Shown here piece after piece: positions 1 to 6,358 of a stretch of DNA of 21,640 nucleotides (positions are counted from its first letter, which is position 1; every line of letters starts with the position of its first letter). The stretch is from Rhodospirillaceae bacterium CCH5-H10. Lineage in GTDB: Bacteria; Pseudomonadota; Alphaproteobacteria; Reyranellales; Reyranellaceae. The position numbers and the translations under genes were made by a program. The notes beneath the pieces were generated by a model. The model was not told where the DNA came from and ran no database searches. It saw only the letters and a program-made list of their open reading frames with translations. Location: the NCBI GenBank assembly GCA_001557035.1, contig LSKJ01000643.1, forward strand, positions 1-21,640, in the 5' to 3' direction.

Positions 1-693
1 CGCCAGGATGGCATTGGCTTTCGTGCCGGCCAGCGCTCCCGCCACGCCGCCTGCAATCAGCAGGCCTGCCACGTTCCAGTCGACCAATCCCGACCAGGCG
101 TAACTCGTCGCCGCCGAAAGTCCGAAGGCGGTCACGGCAACCAGCGACGCACTGGTCGCATCCTCGAGCTTCATGTCGGTCGCGAGGATGAGGCCGGGGA
201 CGATCAGGAACCCACCGCCGATCCCGAAGAAGCCCGACAGCAGGCCCACGCCCGCGCCCAGCAGCACGAGGCGAGGCACCATGTGCGCGGCATTCTCGCG
301 CGTCAGCCAGGCCGATGTCTGGCCGCCCTTGTCCTTGGGGCGCAGCATCATCAGGCCAACGACGATCATCAACACGCCGAACAGAGCGACCAGCTTCTGC
401 CCGTCGACCGCCTTGCCGAACGCGGCGCCTGCAAACGCGCCGCCGACACCAGCCAGGCTGAAAACGATCGCACAAGGCCAGCGGATCGGCGCCCTGCGCG
501 CATGCAGCGCAAGCCCGGCCGCCGCATTGACCGCGACGGCGACCGCCGCGGTTCCGATGGCGATGTGGGCCGACGGCATGCCGACGGCATAGAGCAGCAG
601 CGGCACGGCGAGAATGGACCCGCCGCCGCCGATCAGCCCGAGCACCAGGCCGACCACGCCGCCCGAGGCGAGCGCCGCGACCGGGGCGAACAT
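1..693 (-). CDS. TauE/SafE family anion (sulfite/sulfur) exporter, 3' end cut by window
   Basis: Integral inner-membrane permease of the TauE/SafE (DUF81) family, whose members export sulfite, sulfoacetate or related sulfur anions. The visible 231 residues start MFAPVAALAS and are strongly hydrophobic. They carry the family's internal duplication: a first Gly-rich motif GLVLGLIGGGGSILAVPLLL near residues 15-35 and a second, LLSGFFGIGGGFLIVPGLIL, about 130 residues later. The frame is open to base 1, so the C-terminus lies outside the window. The ATG (693-691) overlaps the TGA of the upstream rhodanese gene by one base (TGATG), which implies translational coupling. Its place in an operon with an ArsR-type sulfide sensor, a rhodanese and a divergent persulfide dioxygenase suggests export of sulfite or thiosulfate made during sulfide detoxification. 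The family call is secure; the substrate is inferred from context. Confidence 0.9.
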   Translation of the reverse strand, partial: MFAPVAALASGGVVGLVLGLIGGGGSILAVPLLLYAVGMPSAHIAIGTAAVAVAVNAAAGLALHARRAPIRWPCAIVFSLAGVGGAFAGAAFGKAVDGQKLVALFGVLMIVVGLMMLRPKDKGGQTSAWLTRENAAHMVPRLVLLGAGVGLLSGFFGIGGGFLIVPGLILATDMKLEDATSASLVAVTAFGLSAATSYAWSGLVDWNVAGLLIAGGVAGALAGTKANAILA

Positions 694-1220
694 CACGCCA
701 GCGCCTTCCGCACCGCGCGGTTCCAGGGCATCACGGCCAGCAGCTTGGCCATGCCGCACCACCCGGTACTGCCGGCGAAGACGAGGCCGGCACCGACGAA
801 GGCCGAGATCGCGAAGAAGGGCGGCGCAAGCATGAGGCCCAGCACGACGCCGAGGACGACGAGGCTTCCGGCCACGATCTGCACCTGACGCATGATCTCG
901 ATCGGCTGTTTGCGATCGGTCGATACCGGGAGTCCCGCCCGTTTCCAGGCCTCGAGCCCGCCTTCCAGGAGATAGGCCTCGCAGCCGGCGGCTTCCCCCA
1001 GCCGGGCGGCATTCGCGCCGGTCCTTGCGCCGGAGCGGCAGTGGAAGATGACGGCCTTCGCGCCCGTCGCTTCGATCGGCTCGAGGGCCGACAGCGGCGC
1101 GTGCCGCGTGCCCGGAATGTGCTCGCGTGCCCGTTCGTCGGATTCGCGCACGTCGACGAGAACGGCGCCCTCGGCGACCAGCCGGCGGGCGGTGGCGGCA
1201 TCGATGGTTTGCAGAGACAT
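693..1220 (-). CDS. Rhodanese domain fused to DUF2892 membrane domain
   Basis: A 175-residue protein. Residues 1-100 are a rhodanese homology domain with the conserved VDVRE segment (22-26) and an active-site loop HCRSGART in which Cys61 would carry the persulfide. Residues 108-175 match DUF2892: two hydrophobic segments (around 112-128 and 132-150) and a CGMAKLL segment, so the rhodanese is probably tethered to the inner membrane facing the cytoplasm. Rhodaneses move sulfane sulfur between thiols, sulfite and cyanide. Here it probably handles persulfide sulfur beside the dioxygenase and the TauE exporter. The ATG at 1220 follows an AAGGAA ribosome site and lies 24 bp after the ArsR-type gene, so the three minus-strand genes look like one operon. 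The fusion order is clear from the sequence; the exact sulfur acceptor is unknown. Confidence 0.92.
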   Translation of the reverse strand: MSLQTIDAATARRLVAEGAVLVDVRESDERAREHIPGTRHAPLSALEPIEATGAKAVIFHCRSGARTGANAARLGEAAGCEAYLLEGGLEAWKRAGLPVSTDRKQPIEIMRQVQIVAGSLVVLGVVLGLMLAPPFFAISAFVGAGLVFAGSTGWCGMAKLLAVMPWNRAVRKALA

Positions 1221-1244
1221 ATGAATTCCTTTCCGCGCGGTTCT

Positions 1245-1562
1245 TCAATCCGCGCAATAGAGACGATGAAGGGTCGACAGCAGTGTCTCGATCCTCGCGT
1301 CCCCGATCCGGTACCAGACGGTCTGCGCCTCGCGCCGGAAGGCGACGATCCCCTCTTCCCGCATGCGCGCGAGATGCTGGGACAGCGCCGACTGCGACAG
1401 GCCGACCTCGGCGGCAAGCGTGCCGACGGTCGCCTCTCCGACCTCCACCAGCTTGCAGAGGATGAGGAGACGGCGGTCGTTGGCGAGCGCCGAGAGGACG
1501 CCGGCCACTTCGCCGGCTTTCGCCTGAAGGGCCTTGGGGTCGATGTTTTGCTGCTTCTTCAT
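1245..1562 (-). CDS. bigR: ArsR-family sulfide/persulfide-responsive repressor (BigR/SqrR-like)
   Basis: A 105-residue winged-helix ArsR/SmtB-type repressor. The helix-turn-helix is around residues 47-68 (VGTLAAEVGLSQSALSQHLA), followed by the wing FRREAQTVWYRI (75-86). It has exactly two cysteines, Cys36 and Cys103, at the positions where BigR and SqrR carry the pair that forms a tetrasulfide or disulfide on exposure to reactive sulfur. No metal-binding CxC motif is present. Neighbours (rhodanese-DUF2892, TauE, divergent persulfide dioxygenase) are the classic BigR regulon. I chose the ATG at 1562. An upstream TTG at 1604 would add 14 residues, but those codons run through the operator. No Shine-Dalgarno sequence precedes the ATG and a TTGACG -35 box lies only 37 bp upstream, so the transcript may be nearly leaderless. 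The family is certain; the sulfide role is inferred from the cysteines and neighbours. Confidence 0.88.
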   Translation of the reverse strand: MKKQQNIDPKALQAKAGEVAGVLSALANDRRLLILCKLVEVGEATVGTLAAEVGLSQSALSQHLARMREEGIVAFRREAQTVWYRIGDARIETLLSTLHRLYCAD

Positions 1563-1604
1563 TTTAGCTATTGCTAATTTAGATATCCCTAATATATCCG
1601 TCAA
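1563..1604. promoter_or_regulatory. Divergent promoter/operator between bigR and persulfide dioxygenase
   Basis: This AT-rich stretch stands out in GC-rich DNA. It holds a perfect inverted repeat TTAGC-tatt-GCTAA (1564-1577) and a second, TTAG-atatcc-CTAA (1579-1592). On the plus strand TTGCTA (1571-1576) and TATATC (1593-1598), 16 bp apart, could be -35 and -10 for the dioxygenase. On the minus strand TTGACG (1604-1599) and TAAATT (1581-1576), 17 bp apart, could drive bigR. Both promoters overlap the inverted repeats, so a bound repressor would block both directions. The repeats are seen directly; promoter boxes and the regulator assignment are inference. Confidence 0.7.
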
Positions 1605-1624
1605 GTATCCCGAGGAGAGAAAAC

Positions 1625-2497
1625 ATGCCTGCCAAACCCATCATCGACGCCTTCTTCGACGAGGCGACCTTCACGGTGACCTATCTGGTGACCGATCCGC
1701 AGACGAAGCGCGCCGCGATCGTGGATCCGGTCCTCGACTACGACCACAAGTCCGGAAAGGCGTCGACGAAGTCGGCGGAGCGCGTCCTGGCCAAGGCGGT
1801 TGAACGACAGGCTTCCGTCGAGTGGATCCTTGAAACGCACGCCCATGCCGACCACCTGACGGCGGCCCCTCTGCTGAAGTCGCGGACCGGCGCGCGCGTC
1901 GTCATCGGCGAGCACATCCGCGACGTGCAGAAGATCTTCAAGAAGGTGTTCAATGCCGCGGACGTGAGCGAGGACGGGCGCGAGTTCGACCGGCTCGTGA
2001 CGGACGGCGAGACGCTGCCGCTCGGCAACCTCGCGATCGAGGTGATGCATCTGCCCGGCCATACGCCGGCCGACGTCGCCTACCGCATCGGCGATGCCGT
2101 ATTCGTGGGCGACACGATCTTCATGCCCGACTACGGAACCGCCCGCGCCGACTTTCCGGGTGGCGACGCCGCGACCCTCTATCGCTCGATCCGCCGGCTG
2201 CTCTCCCTGCCGCCCGAGACGCGGCTGTTCATGTGCCACGACTACAAGGCCCCGGGCCGCGACCGGTATGCGTGGGAAACCAGCGTCGCCGACGAGCGCG
2301 CGCGCAACGTCCATGTGCATGACGGCGTGACGGAAGCGGAGTTCGTCGCGATGCGTCGCAAGCGCGACGACACGCTGGCGGCGCCGGTCCTCCTGCTCCC
2401 CTCGGTGCAGGTCAACATCCGCGCCGGCCATCTGCCGCCACCTGACGACAATGGGCAGACCTATTTGCGCATACCGGTGAAGCTCGTCACGGGCTGA
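1625..2497 (+). CDS. Persulfide dioxygenase, ETHE1/Blh-type metallo-beta-lactamase-fold protein
   Basis: A 290-residue metallo-beta-lactamase-fold protein of the ETHE1/persulfide dioxygenase type. These enzymes use mononuclear Fe(II) and O2 to oxidise glutathione persulfide to sulfite and glutathione in the cytoplasm. Visible metal-ligand motifs are THAHADHLTA (His72, His74, Asp76, His77), HLPGHTPADV (His142, His146), VGDTIFMPDYGTARADF (Asp163, with Arg174 and Asp176 of the ETHE1 signature) and MCHDYK (His205). The C-terminal part (about 215-290) matches the extension seen in bacterial Blh/PDO proteins; there is no extra rhodanese or phosphatase domain. The ATG follows a strong GAGGAGAG ribosome site (1611-1618). 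It is divergent from bigR and shares its operator, so it is probably derepressed by sulfide. Its product sulfite would suit export by the TauE protein. Confidence 0.93.
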   Translation: MPAKPIIDAFFDEATFTVTYLVTDPQTKRAAIVDPVLDYDHKSGKASTKSAERVLAKAVERQASVEWILETHAHADHLTAAPLLKSRTGARVVIGEHIRDVQKIFKKVFNAADVSEDGREFDRLVTDGETLPLGNLAIEVMHLPGHTPADVAYRIGDAVFVGDTIFMPDYGTARADFPGGDAATLYRSIRRLLSLPPETRLFMCHDYKAPGRDRYAWETSVADERARNVHVHDGVTEAEFVAMRRKRDDTLAAPVLLLPSVQVNIRAGHLPPPDDNGQTYLRIPVKLVTG

Positions 2498-2552
2498 CGA
2501 TTGGCAGCGCGTTCCGCTCCCGCTAGGGTCGGTCCAAAGGGAGAAGAAACGC

Positions 2553-3521
2553 ATGTCCAAGAAATCAGTCGCCGCGCTGACGGGCGCACTCATCCTGTTC
2601 GCCGGCTCGGCGTTCGCCCAGGCCGCATGGCCGAACAAGCCCATCAAGCTGGTGGCGCCCTACCCGCCCGGCGGCCAGACAGACGTCGTATCGCGCTATT
2701 TCGCCGAAAAGTTATCGGGCGTGCTCGGCCAGCAGGTGATCGTCGAGAACAAGGCTGGCGCCCAGGGCATGGTCGGCGCCGAGATCGTCAAGAACGCACC
2801 CCCCGACGGCTACACGTTCGTCTACGTCAACTCGTCGATGATGTGCATCAATCCCTACGTCTACAAGAAGATGCCCTACGACGGCTTCAAGGACTTCGTG
2901 CCGGTGACCCAGCATGGCCTGGCGCCGCTGGTCATGGTGGTGCCGCCCACGCTCGGACCGAAATCGGTCAAGGACTTCGTCGCCTGGGCCAACGAACGCA
3001 AGGGCAAGGTGAACTTCGCCTCCTTCGGCAACGGCTCGTCCTCGCACATCTGGGGCGAGATGCTGAACCAGGCCGAGAAGCTCGACATGACCCACGTGCC
3101 GTACAAGGGCGCGGGCCCCGCGGTGCAGGACGTCGTGGCGGGCCATATCCCGATGACCATCCAGGACCTGGCCGCCAGCGGCGGCGCGATCAACGGCGGA
3201 AAGCTGACGCCGCTGGCCGTCACCTCCGCCCAGCGCTGGCCGCGCCTGCCCAACGTCCCGACCTTCGAGGAGGCGGGCTACAAGATCAACCTGACCGGCT
3301 GGAACGGCATCATGGCGCCGGCCGGCACGCCGAAGGAAATCGTCGATCGGCTGAGCGCGGAGATCCGCAAGCTGGTCCAGACGCCCGAGGGCAAGGAGAA
3401 GCTGCTCGACATGGGCCTGATCGCCACCGGCACCACGTCCGCGGAGATGGGAGAGATCATGAAGACCGGCTGCGCCGCCTGGGGCGACGCCGTGAAGCGC
3501 GCCGGCGTCCAGCCGGAGTAA
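2553..3521 (+). CDS. Bug/TctC-type tripartite tricarboxylate transporter substrate-binding protein
   Basis: A 322-residue periplasmic solute-binding protein of the Bug (TctC, TTT) family. Residues 1-22 are a signal peptide with probable cleavage after AFA. The mature protein opens with AAWPNKPIKLVAPYPPGGQTDVV, whose PYPPGGxTD loop is the family hallmark that contacts the ligand carboxylate. Other family features are IVENKAGAQG (around 66-75) and MTHVPYKGAGPAVQDVVAGH (around 179-198). The start has an AAGGGAG ribosome site 9 bp upstream. No TctA or TctB permease gene is adjacent, which is common because Bug proteins are often scattered and may share permeases or act as sensors. It lies 55 bp after the persulfide dioxygenase, but nothing ties it functionally to sulfide. 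The ligand cannot be read from sequence; a carboxylate is likely. Confidence 0.93.
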   Translation: MSKKSVAALTGALILFAGSAFAQAAWPNKPIKLVAPYPPGGQTDVVSRYFAEKLSGVLGQQVIVENKAGAQGMVGAEIVKNAPPDGYTFVYVNSSMMCINPYVYKKMPYDGFKDFVPVTQHGLAPLVMVVPPTLGPKSVKDFVAWANERKGKVNFASFGNGSSSHIWGEMLNQAEKLDMTHVPYKGAGPAVQDVVAGHIPMTIQDLAASGGAINGGKLTPLAVTSAQRWPRLPNVPTFEEAGYKINLTGWNGIMAPAGTPKEIVDRLSAEIRKLVQTPEGKEKLLDMGLIATGTTSAEMGEIMKTGCAAWGDAVKRAGVQPE

Positions 3522-3703
3522 GACAACGAAGCTGCTTCGATGGAGCGCGCCACTCCAGTGGCGCTCAAGCTTCGTCGATAGCTACCAAGGCATGAGTGCA
3601 ACGGGAGGGGCGCGCTCAAGTGAGGCCGCGTAGCGGCACCGAGCGGCGCTCCCGGACATTGCTAGCAATGTCCTGACGCTCCTGCGGCCGATCTTCGCTC
3701 GGC
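3522..3703. repeat. Palindrome-rich non-coding block between convergent genes (candidate dispersed repeat/terminators)
   Basis: This 182-bp block separates two convergent genes and carries at least four inverted repeats. (a) Outer arms ACGAAGCT (3526-3533) and AGCTTCGT (3568-3575) enclose (b) an inner hairpin with arms 3543-3554 and 3557-3566 around a CC loop and a small bulge. (c) GCCGC-gta-GCGGC spans 3625-3637. (d) A perfect 20-bp palindrome, GGACATTGCT/AGCAATGTCC, spans 3654-3673 and is framed by GCGGCGCT (3643-3650) and AGCGCCGC (3706-3713). GCGCTCAAG occurs twice (3561-3569, 3612-3620). No T-run follows any hairpin, so these are not textbook Rho-independent terminators. I see no convincing gene. 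The structure suggests an interspersed palindromic repeat or bidirectional transcription end; both readings are inference. Confidence 0.6.
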
Positions 3704-4033
3704 CTAGCGCCGCGACAGGCGGTCGAGCGCGACGGCGATCGCCTCGCGCGTCGTGGCGGGCTGCTCGGAAATCGCGCGGCCCAGCAGATCGAGCTGGCGG
3801 CGCAGGGTATGGACCTGGTCGACCAGATCCACCACGGTCTCGACGGACTCGTCGTCGAAGCCCAGTTCGTCGACCAGCTCGCCCAGCAGGCGGGCGCGCG
3901 CAACGTCGATCTGTTCGAAGCTCCAGCCATCGCCACCGCCGGCCGGCCGCAGCAGGCCGCGGGCCACCCAGCGTTCGACGTGAACGGCCGTCAGGCGGCC
4001 ATGCTGGCGCAGCAGGTCGTCCAGGCTCGTCAT
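3704..4033 (-). CDS. cbpM: Chaperone modulator CbpM (MerR-like fold)
   Basis: A 109-residue protein starting MTSLDDLLRQ with an N-terminal MerR-like winged-helix segment (residues about 14-50: LTAVHVERWVARGLLRP...WSFEQIDVARARLLGEL) followed by a helical C-terminal half rich in heptads (VVDLVDQVHTLRRQLDLLG). This is the CbpM layout: CbpM binds the J-domain of CbpA and blocks its stimulation of DnaK. Its ATG overlaps the TGA of the J-domain gene by 4 nt (ATGA, 4030-4033), so the two are translationally coupled, exactly the CbpA-CbpM arrangement. It lacks the long effector domain of true MerR regulators, so a DNA-binding role is less likely. The tail meets the palindrome block downstream, where transcription probably ends. 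The name rests mostly on size, fold and context. Confidence 0.85.
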   Translation of the reverse strand: MTSLDDLLRQHGRLTAVHVERWVARGLLRPAGGGDGWSFEQIDVARARLLGELVDELGFDDESVETVVDLVDQVHTLRRQLDLLGRAISEQPATTREAIAVALDRLSRR

Positions 4034-4965
4034 GTGAACTGCTCCATCTCCTTGCGCGGATCGTAGCTGCGACCCGCTTCCCAGCCCGCGAGAAACTCCT
4101 TCAGCTTTTCGTCCGGTGCCTCGGGCAGGACGACCTTCAGCTTCACATACTGGTCGCCGCGCTGGCCGGACTTGCGGTCGAGCAGGCCGCGCCCCTTCAG
4201 TCGCAGCGACGTGCCGGTGTTCGAACCGGCCGGCACGTTCAGCATCACCGCGCCGCCGACCGTCGGCACCTTCACCTTGCCGCCGAGGGCGGCTTCCGTG
4301 AGCGTGACCGGCAGTTCGACATGGATGTCGTTGTCGCGCGGCTGGAAGAAGGCGTGCGGATCGACGTGGATTTCGACATAGGCGTCGCCGGGCGGCCGCC
4401 CTTGGGAACCCGGCATGCCCTGCCCCTTGAGCCGCAGGGTCTGGCCGTCGGTCGTGCCCTCCGGCACGTCGATGTCGAGGGTCTTGCCGTCCGGGAGCGT
4501 GACACGCTGCTTGCCGCCGCGCGCCGCCACCAGGAACGGCACGCGCAGGCTGTAGCTGACGGGCATGCCGCCCATGTCGAAGCCGCCTCCGCCGAAGCCC
4601 GGGCCGGCGCCGCCGCGACGCTCGCCGAACATCTCGGAGAAAATGCCGCCCATGTCGACGAAGGACTCGTGACCGGCCGCATGTTCGTACTTGCCGCCAC
4701 GGCCACCCGCCTGGTCGCGATAGAAACCACGCGGCGGCATCTCCTGGCCGGTCCCGTCGATCTCGCCGGCATCGAAGCGTCGCCGCTTTTCGGAGTCGGA
4801 GAGGATGTCGTTGGCCTGCCCGATTTCCTTGAACCTGGCTTCGGCCGCCTTGTCGCCGGGATTGAGGTCGGGGTGATGTTTCTTGGCGAGCTTGCGGAAC
4901 GCCTTGCGGATGTCGTCGTCCGTGGCGGTCCTCGGCACGCCCAGGACAGAATAGGGATCGCTCAT
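4030..4965 (-). CDS. cbpA: CbpA-type J-domain co-chaperone (DnaJ C-terminal domain protein)
   Basis: A 311-residue cytoplasmic co-chaperone that delivers clients to DnaK and stimulates its ATPase. Residues 1-70 are the J-domain, with the HPD triad at 31-33 in KKHHPDLNPGD. Residues about 80-137 form a Gly-rich linker with many GG and GF motifs. Residues about 138-300 hold the two beta-barrel client-binding domains (VPFLVAARGGKQRVTLPDG; LPVTLTEAALGGKVKVPT). There is no CxxCxGxG zinc-finger set, which makes it type II (CbpA-like) rather than DnaJ itself. I placed the start at the ATG at 4965 (MSDPYSVLGV), preceded by AGGG; a start 12 codons upstream would add residues unlike any J-domain N-terminus. 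The 3' end overlaps cbpM by 4 nt. The acyl-CoA dehydrogenase gene ends only 51 bp upstream, so shared transcription is possible. Confidence 0.94.
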   Translation of the reverse strand: MSDPYSVLGVPRTATDDDIRKAFRKLAKKHHPDLNPGDKAAEARFKEIGQANDILSDSEKRRRFDAGEIDGTGQEMPPRGFYRDQAGGRGGKYEHAAGHESFVDMGGIFSEMFGERRGGAGPGFGGGGFDMGGMPVSYSLRVPFLVAARGGKQRVTLPDGKTLDIDVPEGTTDGQTLRLKGQGMPGSQGRPPGDAYVEIHVDPHAFFQPRDNDIHVELPVTLTEAALGGKVKVPTVGGAVMLNVPAGSNTGTSLRLKGRGLLDRKSGQRGDQYVKLKVVLPEAPDEKLKEFLAGWEAGRSYDPRKEMEQFT

Positions 4966-5016
4966 AGCCCTACAGATGTGGTGTGAATTGCTTCCTTGCA
5001 AGCCCTCACGAACCGC

Positions 5017-6225
5017 TCAGAGCCCCAGCACCGCCTTGGCGATGATGTTGCGCTGGATCTCGTTGGAGCCGGCATAGATCGTGGAGGCGCGGTTGTTGAG
5101 GTAGAGCGGCATCGCCGTGACGCCCCAGGCCGGCGTCACGGTCGGCTCGTTGTGACCGAGCTCCCGCGCCTCGGGTTCGAAGGGGGCGGCGTACCAGGCC
5201 AGCGCCTCGACGCCGAGATGGTCGAGCTTCTGCAGCGCCTCGCTGCCGCGGATCTTCATCGCCGAGGAAATGGCGCCCGGGTTGCGACCCTGGCTCAGAT
5301 CGGAGAGGACCTGCATCTCGATCATCTCCAGCGCCTGGATTTCCATCTCGGTCTCCGCGAGGCGCTCGACGAAGCCGCGCTCCTCGATCAATCGGCCCGA
5401 TCCATCGGCCGCCTCCTCCCTCGCGATCCGTTTCACGTCGTCCAGCCGGGCATGCAGGTTCGGCGTGTAGGCATCGCCGCCGCGTTCGAACTCGAGCAGA
5501 TACTTGGCCACGGTCCAGCCGGCATTCTCGGGGCAGATCCGGTTGGCAACCGGCGTGCGGACATTGTCCAGAAACACCTGGTTGACCTCGTGGTCTCCGG
5601 CCAGGGTCAGGATGGGCGACACAGTGAGACCAGGCGTCTTCATCGAATCGATCAGAACGAAGGAGATGCCGTCCTGCGGCTTGCCCTCGGTCGAGGTCCG
5701 CACCAGGCAGAACATGTGGTCGGCGACATGCGCGCCGGTGGTCCAGATCTTGGTGCCGGTGATGACATAGTCGTCGCCGTCCCTCTCGGCGCGTGTCTTG
5801 AGGCTGGCGAGATCCGAGCCCGAGCCCGGTTCGGAATAGCCCTGGCAGAAGGTGATGTCGCCCGAGACGATGCGCGGCAGGTACTTGGCCTTCTGCTCCG
5901 GCGTGCCGAATTTCATGATCACCGGGCCGACCATGCGCAGGCCCATCGAGAAGATGCGGGGTGCGTCCGCGGCGGTGCACTCGCGGCTGAAGATGTAGCG
6001 CTGCGTTGCGCTCCAGCCGGTACCACCGTGCTCCTTCGGCCAGCTCGGCGCCGACCAGCCGCGGCGCGCCAGGATCCGATGCCAGCGCAGGCCGGCTGCA
6101 AAGTCGGCGAACACCCCTCCGGTCTTTCGACCCGCTTCCCGCAGGTCCTCGGTCAGGTTCTCGTCGAGGAAACGGCGGACTTCGTCCTGGAAGGCTTCGT
6201 CTTCCCTGCTCAGCGCCAGATCCAT
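5017..6225 (-). CDS. Acyl-CoA dehydrogenase family flavoprotein lacking the usual YEG glutamate
   Basis: A 402-residue FAD enzyme of the acyl-CoA dehydrogenase family, which introduces a trans-2 double bond into acyl-CoA and passes electrons to ETF. Domain order is standard: N-terminal helices (about 1-125), a beta-barrel flavin domain with CQGYSEPGSGSDLASLKT (about 129-146) and ITGTKIWTTGAHVADHM, then a C-terminal helical domain ending in NNRASTIYAGSNEIQRNIIA. In the classic short/medium-chain enzymes the equivalent of this last motif is YEGT/S, whose Glu is the catalytic base; here it is YAGS. Relatives with this C-terminus occur in branched-chain, steroid side-chain and aromatic-acid degradation, so the substrate may be unusual. 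The start has AGGGAG 7 bp upstream. No CoA ligase or hydratase gene is adjacent. The family is sure; activity and substrate are open. Confidence 0.92.
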   Translation of the reverse strand: MDLALSREDEAFQDEVRRFLDENLTEDLREAGRKTGGVFADFAAGLRWHRILARRGWSAPSWPKEHGGTGWSATQRYIFSRECTAADAPRIFSMGLRMVGPVIMKFGTPEQKAKYLPRIVSGDITFCQGYSEPGSGSDLASLKTRAERDGDDYVITGTKIWTTGAHVADHMFCLVRTSTEGKPQDGISFVLIDSMKTPGLTVSPILTLAGDHEVNQVFLDNVRTPVANRICPENAGWTVAKYLLEFERGGDAYTPNLHARLDDVKRIAREEAADGSGRLIEERGFVERLAETEMEIQALEMIEMQVLSDLSQGRNPGAISSAMKIRGSEALQKLDHLGVEALAWYAAPFEPEARELGHNEPTVTPAWGVTAMPLYLNNRASTIYAGSNEIQRNIIAKAVLGL

Positions 6226-6358
6226 CAGCGTGCTCCCTTTTCACTTTCCAGCGAGGCTAGCGACCGTCGCCATGGCGCGTCCAGTGCGCGGCTGACACGG
6301 GCTTCCGACGAGCGGTATGGTTCTTGCCTCGAAAGCGTAATCGAACGCGGAGGTCGCC
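6226..6358. promoter_or_regulatory. Divergent intergenic region, no clear motif
   Basis: This 133-bp gap separates the divergent acyl-CoA dehydrogenase and DUF1194 genes and must hold both promoters. I see ribosome sites at each end (AGGGAG for the minus gene, GGAGG for the plus gene) but no clear -35/-10 pair and no strong inverted repeat. Confidence 0.4.

Noticed and set aside
1563..1604. Longer bigR from a TTG at 1604
   Set aside because: The added 14 codons run through the palindromic operator and the TTG has no ribosome site.
1601..2647. A 348-codon minus-strand frame
   Set aside because: Antisense to the persulfide dioxygenase. The dioxygenase carries all metal ligands and a strong ribosome site.
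3526..3575. Textbook Rho-independent terminator for the solute-binding protein gene
   Set aside because: The stem is strong but no T-run follows on either strand, so I list it as part of a palindromic block instead.
3616..3936. Minus-strand frame running from cbpM into the palindrome block
   Set aside because: It is out of frame with cbpM; its tail is just translated repeat sequence.
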